A DNA stretch of 64,000 bases, taken from the NCBI RefSeq assembly GCF_028890485.2, contig NZ_JARCHV010000001.1, positions 310,001 to 374,000 on the forward strand. Direction: 5' to 3'. Positions 54,685-64,000 of this stretch are shown in pieces. The notes beneath the pieces were generated by a model, which was not told the DNA's origin, did no database searches, and saw nothing but the letters and a program-made list of their open reading frames with translations. How positions within the stretch are numbered: position 1 is the stretch's first letter; each line of letters begins with the position of its first letter. The DNA is from Planococcus sp. SK3692 (GTDB lineage: Bacteria > Bacillota > Bacilli > Bacillales_A > Planococcaceae). Made by a program: the position numbers and the translations under genes.

Positions 54685-57318
54685 TTACAGGTTCTTCAAT
54701 TCTTCCATGCGTTTTTCAACGGTTGCGTGCTTCTCGAGGTAATCTGCTTCTTTCTTGCGTTCCTCTGCGACTACCGCTTCCGGTGCTTTCGACACGAAGC
54801 GTTCGTTCGACAATTTGCCTTGAACGAGCTTGACTTCTTTCGCCCATTTATCGAGTTCTTTTTGCAGGCGTTTCAGTTCTTCTTCGATATCGATCAGTCC
54901 TTCAAGCGGCATGAACAATTCCGCTCCGGATACGACCGCTGACATCGATTTCTCTGGTGCTTCGATGTTATGGCCGATCGTCAAGGTTTCCGGGTTGCAG
55001 AAACGCTCGATATACGCTGCGTTTTCTTCGAGGACAGACAAAGTCGTCGCGTCTTTCGCGCTGATCGTCATCGGCACTTTCTTGCTCATCGGCGTCTGAA
55101 CTTCGGCGCGGATCGTGCGGACCGAACGGATGACGTCCATCAATAGCTTCATGCTATCCGCTTTTTTCGCATCACTCAGTTCCGGATTTGCTGTCGGCCA
55201 AGCGGCGATTGTGATTGATTTGCCTTCAGTAGGCAAGTTCTGCCAGATTTCTTCCGTGATGAACGGCATGAACGGGTGCAGCAAGCGCATCGTGTTATCG
55301 AGTACGTATGCGAGCACGGAACGAGTCATCGCTTTCGCTTGTTCGTCTTCTCCATACAATGGCAATTTGGCCATTTCGATATACCAGTCACAGAAATCAT
55401 CCCAGATGAAGTTATAAAGCAAGCGGCCGACTTCCCCGAACTCGTAGCGTTCCGCAAGGTCTGTCACTTGTTCGATCGTTTCGTTGAGGCGTGTCAAGAT
55501 CCATGTGTCCGCTACGGATTTCTCACCGGACAAATCGATGTCTTTGTGTTCCATGCCTTCCATATTCATCATCGCAAAACGCGAGGCATTCCAGATTTTA
55601 TTGGCAAAGTTCCATACCGACTCGACTTTGTCGTTCGAGTAGCGTAAGTCCTGTCCTGGAGATGATGCCGTCGCGAGGAAGTAGCGCAAGGAATCCGCGC
55701 CGTATTCTTCGATTACGTCCATCGGATCGACGCCGTTGCCGAGTGATTTCGACATTTTACGGCCTTCCGCATCCCGAACAAGGCCGTGGATGAGCACGTC
55801 TTTGAACGGTTTTTCGCCCGTGAATTCAAGCGCCTGGAAAATCATGCGCGATACCCAGAAGTTGATGATGTCATAGCCCGTTACGAGTGCATCGGTCGGG
55901 TAGTAACGGCTCAACTCATCGTTTTCTTCCGGCCAGCCGAGTGTCGAGAACGGCCACAATGCGGATGAGAACCATGTATCGAGCACGTCTTCATCCTGCG
56001 TCCAGTTTTCCGCGTCAGCCGGTACTTCATGGCCTACGTAAATTTCGCCTGTTTCGTTATGATACCAAGCCGGAATCTGATGGCCCCACCACAATTGACG
56101 GGAAATGCACCAGTCACGGATGTTTTCCATCCAATGAAGATAGGTTTTCTCGAAGCGGTCCGGCACGAAATTGACGCCGTCTTCGCTCTTCTGGCTGTCG
56201 ACCGCGGCTTTTGCGAGCGGCTGCATGTCCACGAACCATTGCGTCGACAGATACGGTTCCACGACTGCGCCGCTGCGCTCAGAATGCCCGACCGAGTGGA
56301 GATGGTCTTCAATTTTGAACAGAACGTCCATATCTTGCAGATCTTTAATGATCGCTTTGCGGCATTCGAAACGGTCCATGCCTTCGTATTTGCCGGCATT
56401 TTCGTTCATCGAACCGTCTTCGTGCATGATGAGTACGCGCTCCAAGTTATGGCGATTGCCGATTTCAAAGTCGTTCGGGTCATGGGCAGGTGTAATTTTC
56501 ACGGCGCCGCTTCCGAACTCGCGATCGACATACTCATCTGCCACAATTTCAATTTCGCGTCCAATAATCGGCAAGATGACTTTTTTGCCGATCAAATGCT
56601 GGTAGCGTTCGTCTCTCGGGTGAACCGCTACCGCCGTATCGCCGAGCATCGTCTCCGGGCGCGTTGTCGCGATTTCGATATGCCCCGATCCATCAGCAAG
56701 CGGATAACGCATATGGTAGAACGCGCCTTGCACATCTTTGTAGATAACTTCGATATCCGAGATCGCGGTTTTTGTTGCCGGGTCCCAGTTGATGATGTAT
56801 TTGCCGCGGTAAATCAATTTTTTCTCGTATAATTTAACGAATACTTCGCGCACCGCTTCCGACAAGCCTTCGTCCAATGTGAAACGCTCGCGGGAATAAT
56901 CAAGCCCGAGTCCGAGTTTCGACCATTGCTGGCGGATATGGCCTGCGTATTCTTCTTTCCATTTCCATGACTCTTCAAGGAATGCTTCGCGGCCCATGTC
57001 GTGGCGTGATCGGCCTTCTTCTTTCAGCTTGCTTTCGACTTTCGCTTGTGTCGCGATGCCGGCATGGTCCATCCCTGGCAGCCACAATGCGTCAAAGCCT
57101 TGCATACGCTTCATGCGCGTCATGATGTCCTGTAAAGTCGTGTCCCAAGCGTGCCCTAAGTGAAGCTTGCCCGTTACGTTCGGCGGAGGGATAACGATCG
57201 TATATGGCGTTTTGCCGCTTTCCGGTTTGGCTTCGAAGAATTTATTGTCCACCCACCAGTCGTAGCGCCCTTGTTCGATTGCCTGTGGTTCGTATTTCGT
57301 TGATAATTGCTTGCTCAT
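54685..57318 (-). CDS. valS: Valyl-tRNA synthetase
   Basis: An 877-residue class Ia synthetase. ATG 57318 ([11 protein letters not shown]) is used; the longer frame enters the T-box. The HIGH motif is [15 protein letters not shown], the CP1 editing domain spans about 190-345 ([17 protein letters not shown]), KMSKS is in [15 protein letters not shown], the anticodon domain covers about 600-740, and a C-terminal coiled-coil arm about 810-877 ([17 protein letters not shown]). The length is normal for Bacillota. Confidence 0.97.
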   Translation of the reverse strand: MSKQLSTKYEPQAIEQGRYDWWVDNKFFEAKPESGKTPYTIVIPPPNVTGKLHLGHAWDTTLQDIMTRMKRMQGFDALWLPGMDHAGIATQAKVESKLKEEGRSRHDMGREAFLEESWKWKEEYAGHIRQQWSKLGLGLDYSRERFTLDEGLSEAVREVFVKLYEKKLIYRGKYIINWDPATKTAISDIEVIYKDVQGAFYHMRYPLADGSGHIEIATTRPETMLGDTAVAVHPRDERYQHLIGKKVILPIIGREIEIVADEYVDREFGSGAVKITPAHDPNDFEIGNRHNLERVLIMHEDGSMNENAGKYEGMDRFECRKAIIKDLQDMDVLFKIEDHLHSVGHSERSGAVVEPYLSTQWFVDMQPLAKAAVDSQKSEDGVNFVPDRFEKTYLHWMENIRDWCISRQLWWGHQIPAWYHNETGEIYVGHEVPADAENWTQDEDVLDTWFSSALWPFSTLGWPEENDELSRYYPTDALVTGYDIINFWVSRMIFQALEFTGEKPFKDVLIHGLVRDAEGRKMSKSLGNGVDPMDVIEEYGADSLRYFLATASSPGQDLRYSNDKVESVWNFANKIWNASRFAMMNMEGMEHKDIDLSGEKSVADTWILTRLNETIEQVTDLAERYEFGEVGRLLYNFIWDDFCDWYIEMAKLPLYGEDEQAKAMTRSVLAYVLDNTMRLLHPFMPFITEEIWQNLPTEGKSITIAAWPTANPELSDAKKADSMKLLMDVIRSVRTIRAEVQTPMSKKVPMTISAKDATTLSVLEENAAYIERFCNPETLTIGHNIEAPEKSMSAVVSGAELFMPLEGLIDIEEELKRLQKELDKWAKEVKLVQGKLSNERFVSKAPEAVVAEERKKEADYLEKHATVEKRMEELKNL

Positions 57319-57374
57319 CCAAATTCCTCCTCTTGGCCAATATTCGGCTCTGTTTTCTGTCAAACTTAAAAATG

Positions 57375-57625
57375 AATACAAAAAAACTCCTGTCGTCTCG
57401 TAAAGGACGAAGGAGTTTTTCGCGGTACCACCTTTATACACAGGCAAACTTCGCCTGGCTCTCAAGTTCGATAACGGATTCGCATCCGATTCCCGCTACT
57501 CACTTCACGGCAACTGCTCCGAGGTGACATTCAAATGCGGAACATGAAAGCCTCTCACCACTCGGCTCTCTCTCTGAAATGTCCCGTACACTTTACTATC
57601 CTCATCAACGCATCAATATCCTGTT
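57375..57625 (-). promoter_or_regulatory. T-box leader of valS
   Basis: The minus strand has the T-box core AAGGTGGTACCGCG (57421-57434). It is followed by a terminator with stem AAAAACTCCT.../AGGAGTTTTTTT (57380-57419). The Stem I region lies at about 57510-57620. A GTC at 57526-57528 is a candidate valine specifier. Read-through should rise when tRNA-Val is uncharged. Confidence 0.92.
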
Positions 57626-57631
57626 AAGCTT

Positions 57632-57661
57632 ATTGTACTCAATAGCCTGATTTAGCGTCAA
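57632..57661 (-). promoter_or_regulatory. valS promoter
   Basis: TTGACG (57656-57661) and TACAAT (57632-57637) with 18-base spacing on the minus strand. It overlaps the last codons of the AbrB-family gene and is placed just upstream of the T-box leader. Confidence 0.72.
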
Positions 57662-58706
57662 GCTTTTTCACATAGTACGTCACGAGCGGCGCCGCGACGA
57701 GCAGGATGAAGAACAGCCGGAACAGATGGAAGCTCGTCACGAGCGGCACATCCGCCCCTGCTTCGAGTGCGGTAATCGTCATCTCTGCCATGCCACCTGG
57801 AGCTGCACTCAAGAAGAAATCAAGGAATAGGTATTCTGGCAACAACAGCTCCAGCCCGTAAGCAAGCCCCGCTGAAAACGCAATGAGCAGCACGGTATTG
57901 AGGAATACCGCTCCCGCGATCCGACCATCCAAGGAATCGCCGAGCTTTTCCATCGACAAGCCGAGATGCGTCCCGATCAATACTTGCGCGATAATGATGA
58001 CGAGCGACGGCAAATCGATTAAATCGCTGCCGGTCAATGTCTGGACGACCGCCATCGCAAGAACCGGCGCCATTAATTCGCGCGCGGGAAATGAAATGCG
58101 CTTCATGCCCCAATACAAGACATAGCCGAAGACAAATGCGATGCCAAATGCATACGGCGAAAACCGGAAGCTCGTCTCCGCAATATCACCAGGTGCACGA
58201 CCCGACAAGAGTCCTGCTGCGAGGGGCACGGTAAAGACGATGAGCAGGATGCGGAAAGTCTGCATGACCGATACGATCGTCACATTGGCAGATTTCACTT
58301 CTTCAGAAATCAACACCATCTGTGACAAGCCGCCCGGCATCGAACCGAGCAATGCTGTCGACATCGTCACACGCGTCATACGCTGAAACAACCATCCGAG
58401 CGCTAAGGAAAACGCGACGACCGCGATGGTCATGACGAACATATACGGCAAATCTGCCGCCATCAACAATACCGACTCCTGTGTAAAGGCTGCCCCGATC
58501 TGCACTCCGAGCAATAGCAACCCAAGCGTCCGAAACACTTTTGGCCAGTGAAACTTCATATCGGTCACTTGGCGCAAAATGAGAAAAGCCGCCATCGGGC
58601 CTAGGAGCCAAGGCAAGAATAAGCCGGTCAGGCTGAACAGAAAGCCAGCGCCGAGCGCAATGGCTAAAGTTATCAGAAAACGTTTCAATGCTTTACCAAC
58701 TTTCAC
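57639..58706 (-). CDS. AbrB-family (duplicated) membrane transporter/regulator
   Basis: A 355-residue polytopic membrane protein made of two related halves, each with about five to six helices and a GLLLPWLLGPMAAFL-like segment: residues about 20-40 (LTGLFLPWLLGPMAAFLILR) and a second set after about 180 (FPARELMAPVLAMAVVQTL). LLGSMPGGLSQMVLIS and FFLSAAPGGMAEMTITALEA are the paired PGG motifs of the AbrB family (not the DNA-binding AbrB). The family is often mislabelled ammonia monooxygenase. Substrate unknown. The start at GTG 58706 has no good ribosome site; a start a few codons later is possible. It replaces the ysxE-spoVID genes found here in B. subtilis. Confidence 0.83.
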   Translation of the reverse strand: MKVGKALKRFLITLAIALGAGFLFSLTGLFLPWLLGPMAAFLILRQVTDMKFHWPKVFRTLGLLLLGVQIGAAFTQESVLLMAADLPYMFVMTIAVVAFSLALGWLFQRMTRVTMSTALLGSMPGGLSQMVLISEEVKSANVTIVSVMQTFRILLIVFTVPLAAGLLSGRAPGDIAETSFRFSPYAFGIAFVFGYVLYWGMKRISFPARELMAPVLAMAVVQTLTGSDLIDLPSLVIIIAQVLIGTHLGLSMEKLGDSLDGRIAGAVFLNTVLLIAFSAGLAYGLELLLPEYLFLDFFLSAAPGGMAEMTITALEAGADVPLVTSFHLFRLFFILLVAAPLVTYYVKKLDAKSGY

Positions 58707-58872
58707 TAATTAAAATTCACATTAGTTTTATATTACCAGACTATTAGACAAAAAATGCACTTCCCCCTAATATATCGATCTCCCGACTGATAAGTTTTGT
58801 CATCGTTAAGTTAATTCGTATCCTCTTCCTGCCGCTGCCTTAAAAGAGAAAAAACAAGTGCAAAGTATATTT

Positions 58873-58923
58873 GCAAAAAAACCGCCCTCAAAAGCCATTC
58901 GCCATGGCCTTCAAGGACGGTTC
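58873..58923 (-). terminator. Terminator of the hem operon
   Basis: A long imperfect stem (AACCGTCCTTGAAGGCCAT with its partner, 58880-58922) followed by T7 on the minus strand, just after the hemL stop. Confidence 0.88.
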
Positions 58924-58930
58924 GATTCAT

Positions 58931-60217
58931 TTATCTCGTCAGTTTCGCAAACACATTATGGAATGCTTGAACTGTGCGTTCGATATGTTCAGGTGTATGG
59001 GCAGTTGAAAGGAACATGCCTTCAAACTGGGATGGTGGCAAGTAAATGCCTTCTTCCGCCATCAAACGGTAGTACTCCGCAAACAATTCCAGGTCAGAAC
59101 TCGAAGCCGTCTCGAAGTTCGTCACTTCCTCATTCGTGAAGAAGAAGCCGATCATCGATCCTGCACGGTTGACCGTGTGCGGGATATTGTATTTTTCAGC
59201 CGCCTCGCGGAAGCCTTTTTCCAGCTCGTCTCCACGTTTAATGAATGTATCATAGCTCGCTTCGTTCAAGCGCGACAATGTCTCAAAGCCTGCACGCATC
59301 GCGAGCGGGTTTCCGGACAACGTGCCCGCCTGGTAGATCGAGCCGCTTGGTGCGACTTGTTCCATGATTTCGCGTTTGCCGCCGAATGCGCCGACAGGCA
59401 ATCCGCCGCCGATGACTTTGCCGAGGCAAGTCATGTCCGGTGTGACGCTGTAATGGCCTTGTGCACAATTATAGCCGACGCGGAAGCCAGTCATGACTTC
59501 ATCGAAGATCAGGACGGTGCCGTTTTCGTGTGTCAAGTTGCGCAGTTCTTGAAGGAAACCTTCTGCTGGCGGAACGACGCCCATATTGCCGGCAACCGGC
59601 TCGACGATCACAGCCGCCAGGTCTTCGCCGAATTCTTGGAATGCTAGACGCACGCTTTCCAAATCGTTGTAAGGAACGGTAATCGTGTTTTTCGCCACTG
59701 ATTCCGGAACGCCTGGCGAGTCTGGCAAACCGAGTGTCGCAACACCGGATCCTGCTTTGATCAACAAGCTATCGCCGTGGCCGTGATAGCAGCCTTCAAA
59801 TTTCAAAATTTTGTTGCGTCCGGTGTAACCGCGCGCCACGCGTAATGCGCTCATCGTCGCTTCTGTTCCAGACGACACCATACGGACCATTTCAATTGAC
59901 GGCACGCGCTCTTGTACGAGTTTTGCCATATCGTTTTCAAGGGGCGTCGGTGTGCCAAATGAAGTGCCAAGTGTTGCCTGCTCCTGGATGGCTTTTACGA
60001 CTTCAGGATGGGCATGGCCCAAAATCAACGGGCCCCAAGACAAGACGTAATCGATATACGTATTGCCGTCGATGTCCGTAATGGTCGCGCCACTTCCGGA
60101 TTGCATGAAAATCGGGTCCATATTGACCGATTTGAATGCACGTACCGGGCTGTTGACGCCGCCTGGCATCAATGTTTTCGCTTCTTCAAATGCTTGTTTA
60201 GAGTGTTCGTAACCCAT
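58931..60217 (-). CDS. hemL: Glutamate-1-semialdehyde 2,1-aminomutase
   Basis: A 428-residue PLP enzyme making 5-aminolevulinate from glutamate-1-semialdehyde. ATG 60217 ([20 protein letters not shown]) follows GGAGGGGAAATAAC. Family features are [15 protein letters not shown], the PLP-binding region [33 protein letters not shown] and the Schiff-base lysine in [19 protein letters not shown]. Last gene of hemAXCDBL. Confidence 0.96.
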   Translation of the reverse strand: MGYEHSKQAFEEAKTLMPGGVNSPVRAFKSVNMDPIFMQSGSGATITDIDGNTYIDYVLSWGPLILGHAHPEVVKAIQEQATLGTSFGTPTPLENDMAKLVQERVPSIEMVRMVSSGTEATMSALRVARGYTGRNKILKFEGCYHGHGDSLLIKAGSGVATLGLPDSPGVPESVAKNTITVPYNDLESVRLAFQEFGEDLAAVIVEPVAGNMGVVPPAEGFLQELRNLTHENGTVLIFDEVMTGFRVGYNCAQGHYSVTPDMTCLGKVIGGGLPVGAFGGKREIMEQVAPSGSIYQAGTLSGNPLAMRAGFETLSRLNEASYDTFIKRGDELEKGFREAAEKYNIPHTVNRAGSMIGFFFTNEEVTNFETASSSDLELFAEYYRLMAEEGIYLPPSQFEGMFLSTAHTPEHIERTVQAFHNVFAKLTR

Positions 60218-60218
60218 G

Positions 60219-61199
60219 TTATTTCCCCTCCAGCCAGCGTACCGCATCTTTTGCGTGGTACGACATTAGAATATCTGCGCCCGCACGTTTCATGCTGAGC
60301 AAAGTTTCAAGAACGATTTTCTCTTCATCGACCCAGCCGTTTTGCGCAGCTGCCTTGACCATCGCGTATTCGCCGGACACATTGTATGCGACGATCGGGA
60401 TATCAAAGTTATCGCGGACTTCGCGGATAATATCAAGATAAGACAAGGCCGGTTTGACGATCATGAAATCTGCGCCTTCATTGACATCGGACGATGCCTC
60501 GCGAAGTGCTTCCATGCGGTTTGCCGGATCCATCTGATAGGTTTTGCGGTCGCCAAACTGAGGCGTTGAGTGTGCCGCTTCGCGGAACGGGCCGTAGTAA
60601 GCAGAAGCATACTTCACGCCGTATGACATGATCGGAATATGGCTGAATCCTGCTTCGTCAAGACCGTAGCGAATCGCTGCGACAAATCCGTCCATCATAT
60701 TTGACGGCGCGATGATGTCGGCCCCAGCTTTTGCTTGAGATACTGCAGTGCGTGCCAACAAGTCGAGTGACTCGTCGTTCAAGATGACGCCGTCTTCGAT
60801 GACCCCACAATGGCCATGGTCTGTATATTGGCACAGGCATGTATCGGCGATAACGACGAGTTCCGGATGGCGCTGTTTGGCAAAGCGGATCGCTTCTTGT
60901 GTAATCGCATGGTCGTGGTAAGCTTGCGAGCCGACCGGGTCTTTATCTTTCGGTACACCGAAAAGAATAACGGACGGAATGCCGAGCTCGACCACTTCAT
61001 CCAATTCTTCGCCTAGGCGGTCGATCGAATAATGATAGACACCTGGCATGGATGAAATTTCTTGTTTATAGTTTTCGCCTTCAACAACAAAAATTGGGTA
61101 AATGAAATCCTCTTTTTGGATAGAAGTTTCACGGACCATTGCACGGAGATTCGCAGAACCGCGCAGACGGCGGTGGCGATCAAATTTCAAGTCTTTCAT
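60219..61199 (-). CDS. hemB: Porphobilinogen synthase (ALA dehydratase)
   Basis: A 326-residue TIM-barrel enzyme condensing two 5-aminolevulinates. ATG 61199 overlaps the hemD stop (ATGA) and follows AAAGGAAG; a TTG at 61208 is a less likely start. The metal-binding cysteines are in [14 protein letters not shown]. The catalytic lysines are in [17 protein letters not shown] and [13 protein letters not shown]. The Cys-rich site indicates a zinc-dependent form. Confidence 0.97.
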   Translation of the reverse strand: MKDLKFDRHRRLRGSANLRAMVRETSIQKEDFIYPIFVVEGENYKQEISSMPGVYHYSIDRLGEELDEVVELGIPSVILFGVPKDKDPVGSQAYHDHAITQEAIRFAKQRHPELVVIADTCLCQYTDHGHCGVIEDGVILNDESLDLLARTAVSQAKAGADIIAPSNMMDGFVAAIRYGLDEAGFSHIPIMSYGVKYASAYYGPFREAAHSTPQFGDRKTYQMDPANRMEALREASSDVNEGADFMIVKPALSYLDIIREVRDNFDIPIVAYNVSGEYAMVKAAAQNGWVDEEKIVLETLLSMKRAGADILMSYHAKDAVRWLEGK

Positions 61200-61882
61200 A
61201 AATTGCAACTTCCTTTCGCTATTGTCTGGATGATTTCAAGATAAGTATACGTTTCAGGGCGGAAATCGACTTCTCCCCCCGCTTCCATGATCGCTCGTTC
61301 AGTAATATGCCCAATCGCTGCGGTCTGGATATTCTCGAAATTTCCACCCGCATCCGTATAAGCGGAAACCGCTGAAGGGCTGGCGAAAATAATCGTGACA
61401 TCGGACATCACAGCGAGTGCTTGTGCATTGTCTTTCTTTTTGACGGTATCGTAGACGGTCCATTCATCGATCACAAGTGGCATCGACAGAATGGTGTCTT
61501 TCGCGAGAGCCCCCCGGACAAACAAACAGCGTTCCTTGCCGGCGATGTCCGGAAATTCCTGGACAAAGACATCGGCACTGAACGTTGATGGGATGAAGTC
61601 AACCGTATAGCCGTGTTGTTCAAGCATTTCAGCGGTCTTATCGCCGACAGCCGCTATTTTTGCATGGATGTCAGGACGCAGCATGCAAAAGGCTTGTGCG
61701 CTATTGCGGCTTGTGAAAATCAGCCAGCCGTAACGCCCGAAATCAGGTGCATCAGTGTTTCTAAGCTCCGTTTCGATCAGCGGAAAATATTCCACTTGCG
61801 CACCCAATTGCTGCGCCAGCTCTGCCGCTTCTTTCGGGAGCCGGCTGCCGGTGAAAATGATGACCGGTTTTTTCTTACACAT
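61196..61882 (-). CDS. hemD: Uroporphyrinogen-III synthase
   Basis: A 228-residue protein with the weakly conserved two-domain HemD fold. Visible are [54 protein letters not shown] and [14 protein letters not shown] followed by [19 protein letters not shown]. It closes hydroxymethylbilane with ring D inversion. The ATG at 61882 overlaps the end of hemC by 8 bases. The assignment is secured by operon position. Confidence 0.92.
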   Translation of the reverse strand: MCKKKPVIIFTGSRLPKEAAELAQQLGAQVEYFPLIETELRNTDAPDFGRYGWLIFTSRNSAQAFCMLRPDIHAKIAAVGDKTAEMLEQHGYTVDFIPSTFSADVFVQEFPDIAGKERCLFVRGALAKDTILSMPLVIDEWTVYDTVKKKDNAQALAVMSDVTIIFASPSAVSAYTDAGGNFENIQTAAIGHITERAIMEAGGEVDFRPETYTYLEIIQTIAKGSCNL

Positions 61883-62804
61883 TGCTTTCGGCGATGACAC
61901 GCTGGATCAAGTCATATCCGCCTTGTGCACTGATTTTTTCAGCTACGATACGGCCCGCTTCAATCGGGTCTTTGCCAGCCGCTGATTCTTTGTATACTTG
62001 ATCAGCTTCAGGAGAAGAAATCAACCCGGTGAAGGAAACTTCATCACCGGAAACCGTTGCATATCCTGCAATTGGCACTTGGCAGCTGCCATTCATGTCT
62101 TTCAGGAATTTACGCTCTGCCGTAACAGCCAATTCTGTTTCTTTATCGTTCACTTTTGCCAGTTCCGCCAAAAGCTCTGCGTCGTCTTCACGGCATTCGA
62201 TAGCCAATGCGCCTTGGCCGATCGCCGGCAGGCAGTCTTCTGTCGACATGAATTCAGTGACGATGTCATCGCCCCAGCCCATGCGCTTCAATCCGGCTGC
62301 TGCCAGGATGATGGCATCGAAATCTCCTGCGTGAAGCTTCGCAAGACGTGTATCGATGTTTCCGCGGATCCACTGGACATCAAGGTCTGGGCGCAGCAAG
62401 AGAAGCTGCGAACTCCGACGTAAGCTGCTTGTGCCGACGACAGCGCCGACCGGCAAATCCATCAATTTTACGTGATCATTCGCGATGAATGCATCGCGCG
62501 GGTCTTCACGTTCTGGGATACAGCCGATGACAAAACCTTCGGGAAGAACAGCCGGCATGTCTTTCATGCTATGGACGGCAAAATCGATTTCCTTGGCATA
62601 AAGCGCCTGCTCGATTTCTTTCACGAAAAGCCCTTTGCCTCCCACTTTCGACAATTGGACATCCAGGATGCGGTCGCCTTTGGTGACGATCTCCTTGATC
62701 TCGAATTCAAACGGCGCACCTGCCGCTTTCATTTTCTCGATGAATTGGTTGGTTTGCGTCAACGCAAGCTTGCTTCTTCTTGACCCTACAATGATTTTTC
62801 TCAA
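61875..62804 (-). CDS. hemC: Hydroxymethylbilane synthase (porphobilinogen deaminase)
   Basis: A 309-residue enzyme polymerising four porphobilinogens on a dipyrromethane cofactor. It starts at TTG 62804 ([18 protein letters not shown]) behind AAAGGTAGG. Signatures include [58 protein letters not shown] and the cofactor cysteine in [17 protein letters not shown] start is unusual among the window's housekeeping genes. Confidence 0.97.
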   Translation of the reverse strand: MRKIIVGSRRSKLALTQTNQFIEKMKAAGAPFEFEIKEIVTKGDRILDVQLSKVGGKGLFVKEIEQALYAKEIDFAVHSMKDMPAVLPEGFVIGCIPEREDPRDAFIANDHVKLMDLPVGAVVGTSSLRRSSQLLLLRPDLDVQWIRGNIDTRLAKLHAGDFDAIILAAAGLKRMGWGDDIVTEFMSTEDCLPAIGQGALAIECREDDAELLAELAKVNDKETELAVTAERKFLKDMNGSCQVPIAGYATVSGDEVSFTGLISSPEADQVYKESAAGKDPIEAGRIVAEKISAQGGYDLIQRVIAESNV

Positions 62805-62822
62805 CTGAATCCTACCTTTCTA

Positions 62823-63653
62823 TTAATACCAAAAATGAAATTCCGATAAACGGCTGCCGAAAAAGAAATTAAGCAGCAATAACAAAAATGCATACAAATG
62901 AGCCCAGGCATAATTCATGCCATTCAAGTTCCCTCGCCGGTGTCGCCATAGAATAAAGCTATAGACAATCAGCAAGATGAACGAACCCACGATTTTCACA
63001 TCCAAGATGGAAAATTCCTCCAGCGACACAACCGCCCACTGAAAGCCGAGAACGAGCGAGACAAACAGCATCGGAATCCCGACTAGGATGGAAATGGTCA
63101 TGCCTTGTTCGGTCTGACCGAGCGACGGCAAGCTGCTCCATTGCTTTGTCCACTTCTTCTGCTTCAATAGCCTATACAGCAGCAAGTGAAGCGCGGAAAA
63201 GACGAACGACAACGAAAATGCCGCATACGACAGAATAGCGAACGTGATGTGGATGAACAACAACTCCGACACCAAAGCTTCCCCGACCGGCGACCGTTCG
63301 ATCTGTACCGGCGCAAATGTATGGATAACCATAAAGATGAATCCGATGATATTGATCAAAAATACCGCAAAGTCGAAGCGGTAAAAAATCCGCAAGACGA
63401 GCGATAGCGTAACGAGTAGCCACGCATAAAAATAAATGCCTTCAAACAAAGTCAGTACCGGGAAGCGCTGCGTCTCTACGATATAGAGCACCAGGAACAC
63501 GGTCTGCAATAACCACACGGCCCCAAGAAGTGACATGGCGATCCGGATGGCTTTTTTCGTAGTATATAAATAATCGACAAAATAAAAGACAAGGCTGATA
63601 GCATATAGTATAACCATAGCTTCATGCAGCCTTGCCATTGTTATATCAGCCAT
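62823..63653 (-). CDS. hemX: HemX, CcsA-like membrane protein
   Basis: A 276-residue protein with eight predicted membrane helices, from MARLHEAMVILYAISLVFYF onward. ATG 63653 is used (MADITMARLHEA, behind AAGGGGAATAGG). It belongs to the cytochrome-c-assembly (CcsA/CcmC-like) group, with conserved HITFAILSYAAFSLSFVFSA and WAVVSLEEFSILDVKIVGSF, but HemX lacks the full haem-handling WWD motif. In B. subtilis HemX lowers HemA protein level, giving feedback on haem synthesis. Its place after hemA agrees. Confidence 0.92.
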   Translation of the reverse strand: MADITMARLHEAMVILYAISLVFYFVDYLYTTKKAIRIAMSLLGAVWLLQTVFLVLYIVETQRFPVLTLFEGIYFYAWLLVTLSLVLRIFYRFDFAVFLINIIGFIFMVIHTFAPVQIERSPVGEALVSELLFIHITFAILSYAAFSLSFVFSALHLLLYRLLKQKKWTKQWSSLPSLGQTEQGMTISILVGIPMLFVSLVLGFQWAVVSLEEFSILDVKIVGSFILLIVYSFILWRHRRGNLNGMNYAWAHLYAFLLLLLNFFFGSRLSEFHFWY

Positions 63654-63814
63654 CCTATTCCCCTTCGTTTCCATAATTAAAGGCGTTTCGCCTCTACATT
63701 TTAACATATAGATTCGAAAACGCCTCATTATAAGATAGCTCTATCCCGCAATCGCGGCCCAGTTGGGTCATTTACGGCGATGGAGATGAACATCCATGCC
63801 AATCGGAAATGCTT
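63654..63814. other. hemA-hemX intergenic gap
   Basis: 161 bases. On the minus strand it contains the small hairpins CCGC/GCGG (about 63749-63760) and GATAG/CTATC, with a TATAAT-like box near 63728. No convincing -35, terminator T run or gene is visible. The gap is longer than others in the operon, so a secondary promoter for hemX is possible. Confidence 0.35.
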
Positions 63815-64000
63815 TTATACAGTATAGCCTGGATTTTCTTGCCCTTGCAGCGCTTCTTGCTGCTTTTCAAGACGCGCACGCTCTGCTTTTTGGCGCGTCG
63901 CGAGCGCTTGTTTTTCACGCTGCTCTTCAACTTCATCTTCAATGCCGAAAATCTGCATGAATAATTCAAGCTGCTCACGCGATTTTTTCGCCGTGCCCAT
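63815..64000 (-). CDS. hemA: Glutamyl-tRNA reductase, C-terminal end (cut by window edge)
   Basis: The last 61 codons of a longer gene; the ATG at the very edge is most likely an internal codon. SREQLELFMQIFGIEDE matches, from memory, the C-terminal end of the dimerisation domain of B. subtilis HemA (LALFMQIFDIEEA). The remaining residues are a charged helical tail ending QGQENPGYTV. The position directly before hemX supports the assignment. HemA reduces glutamyl-tRNA to glutamate-1-semialdehyde, the first step of this pathway. Everything N-terminal is outside the window. Confidence 0.82.
   Translation of the reverse strand: MGTAKKSREQLELFMQIFGIEDEVEEQREKQALATRQKAERARLEKQQEALQGQENPGYTV

Noticed and set aside
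56029-56832. 267-codon plus-strand frame inside valS
   Set aside because: It is a shadow of the valS editing and catalytic region; composition and translation look random.
63690-63815. Riboswitch in the hemA-hemX gap
   Set aside because: Two short hairpins are visible, but I could match no known aptamer core and there is no terminator or sequestered ribosome site.
63815-64000. Independent 61-codon gene at the window edge
   Set aside because: The sequence resembles the C-terminal end of HemA and precedes hemX, so the edge ATG is best read as internal to hemA.

Overview
The window looks like a chromosomal segment of a low-to-moderate GC, halotolerant-type Bacillota, most probably Planococcaceae (Planococcus or a close relative). 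Protein families and gene order follow the Bacillus subtilis yrvO/cymR-to-hemA region almost step by step. However, the sporulation genes normally interspersed there (spoVB, bofC, safA, spoIVFA/FB, spoIIB, spoVID) are not seen, and only a Spo0B-like phosphotransferase remains. The organism assignment is an inference from this synteny and not from a database search.

Layout: 1-2750 holds the start of a cysteine desulfurase, cymR, rarA and tcdA. 2808-6492 holds 6S RNA, aspS and hisS with a T-box leader. 6561-13194 holds an SH3b/amidase, dtd, relA, an extra pectate-lyase-fold protein and apt. 13185-23136 is recJ, a LapA-like protein, secDF, comN, yajC, tgt, queA, ruvB and ruvA. 23311-28233 is niaR, pheA, pheB, obg, a spo0B-like gene, rpmA, prp and rplU with its L21 leader. 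28337-29560 is non-coding and repeat-rich. 29733-35105 is minD, minC, mreD, mreC, mreB, radC and maf. 35481-37007 is an AbgT transporter.

37305-51677 is a complete Gram-positive type IV pilus locus. It encodes a prepilin peptidase, PilO/PilN/PilM-like assembly proteins, a major pilin with its own promoter, PilC, PilT, PilB, a VanW-domain protein, a small membrane protein, a PilX-like protein and two minor pilins. A GAF-GGDEF diguanylate cyclase lies directly upstream. PilB begins with a tandem MshEN motif, the c-di-GMP-binding type, so the neighbouring cyclase is a plausible controller. 51729-57661 is folC, a divergent pair of RimK-like ATP-grasp ligases, and valS with a T-box. 57639-58706 is an AbrB-type membrane protein. 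58931-64000 is the haem operon hemAXCDBL, with only the 3' end of hemA inside the window.

The least ordinary parts are these. (1) A tandem array of four 244-bp units upstream of the rplU promoter. Differences between units preserve base pairing in a hairpin, and the pattern of G-U-compatible changes points to a minus-strand structured RNA. (2) A family of roughly 95-155 bp palindrome-ended intergenic elements in three copies whose end arms co-vary. (3) The c-di-GMP-linked pilus locus, with acidic tails on PilN, PilO and the VanW protein and a G10 tract ahead of the cyclase gene.
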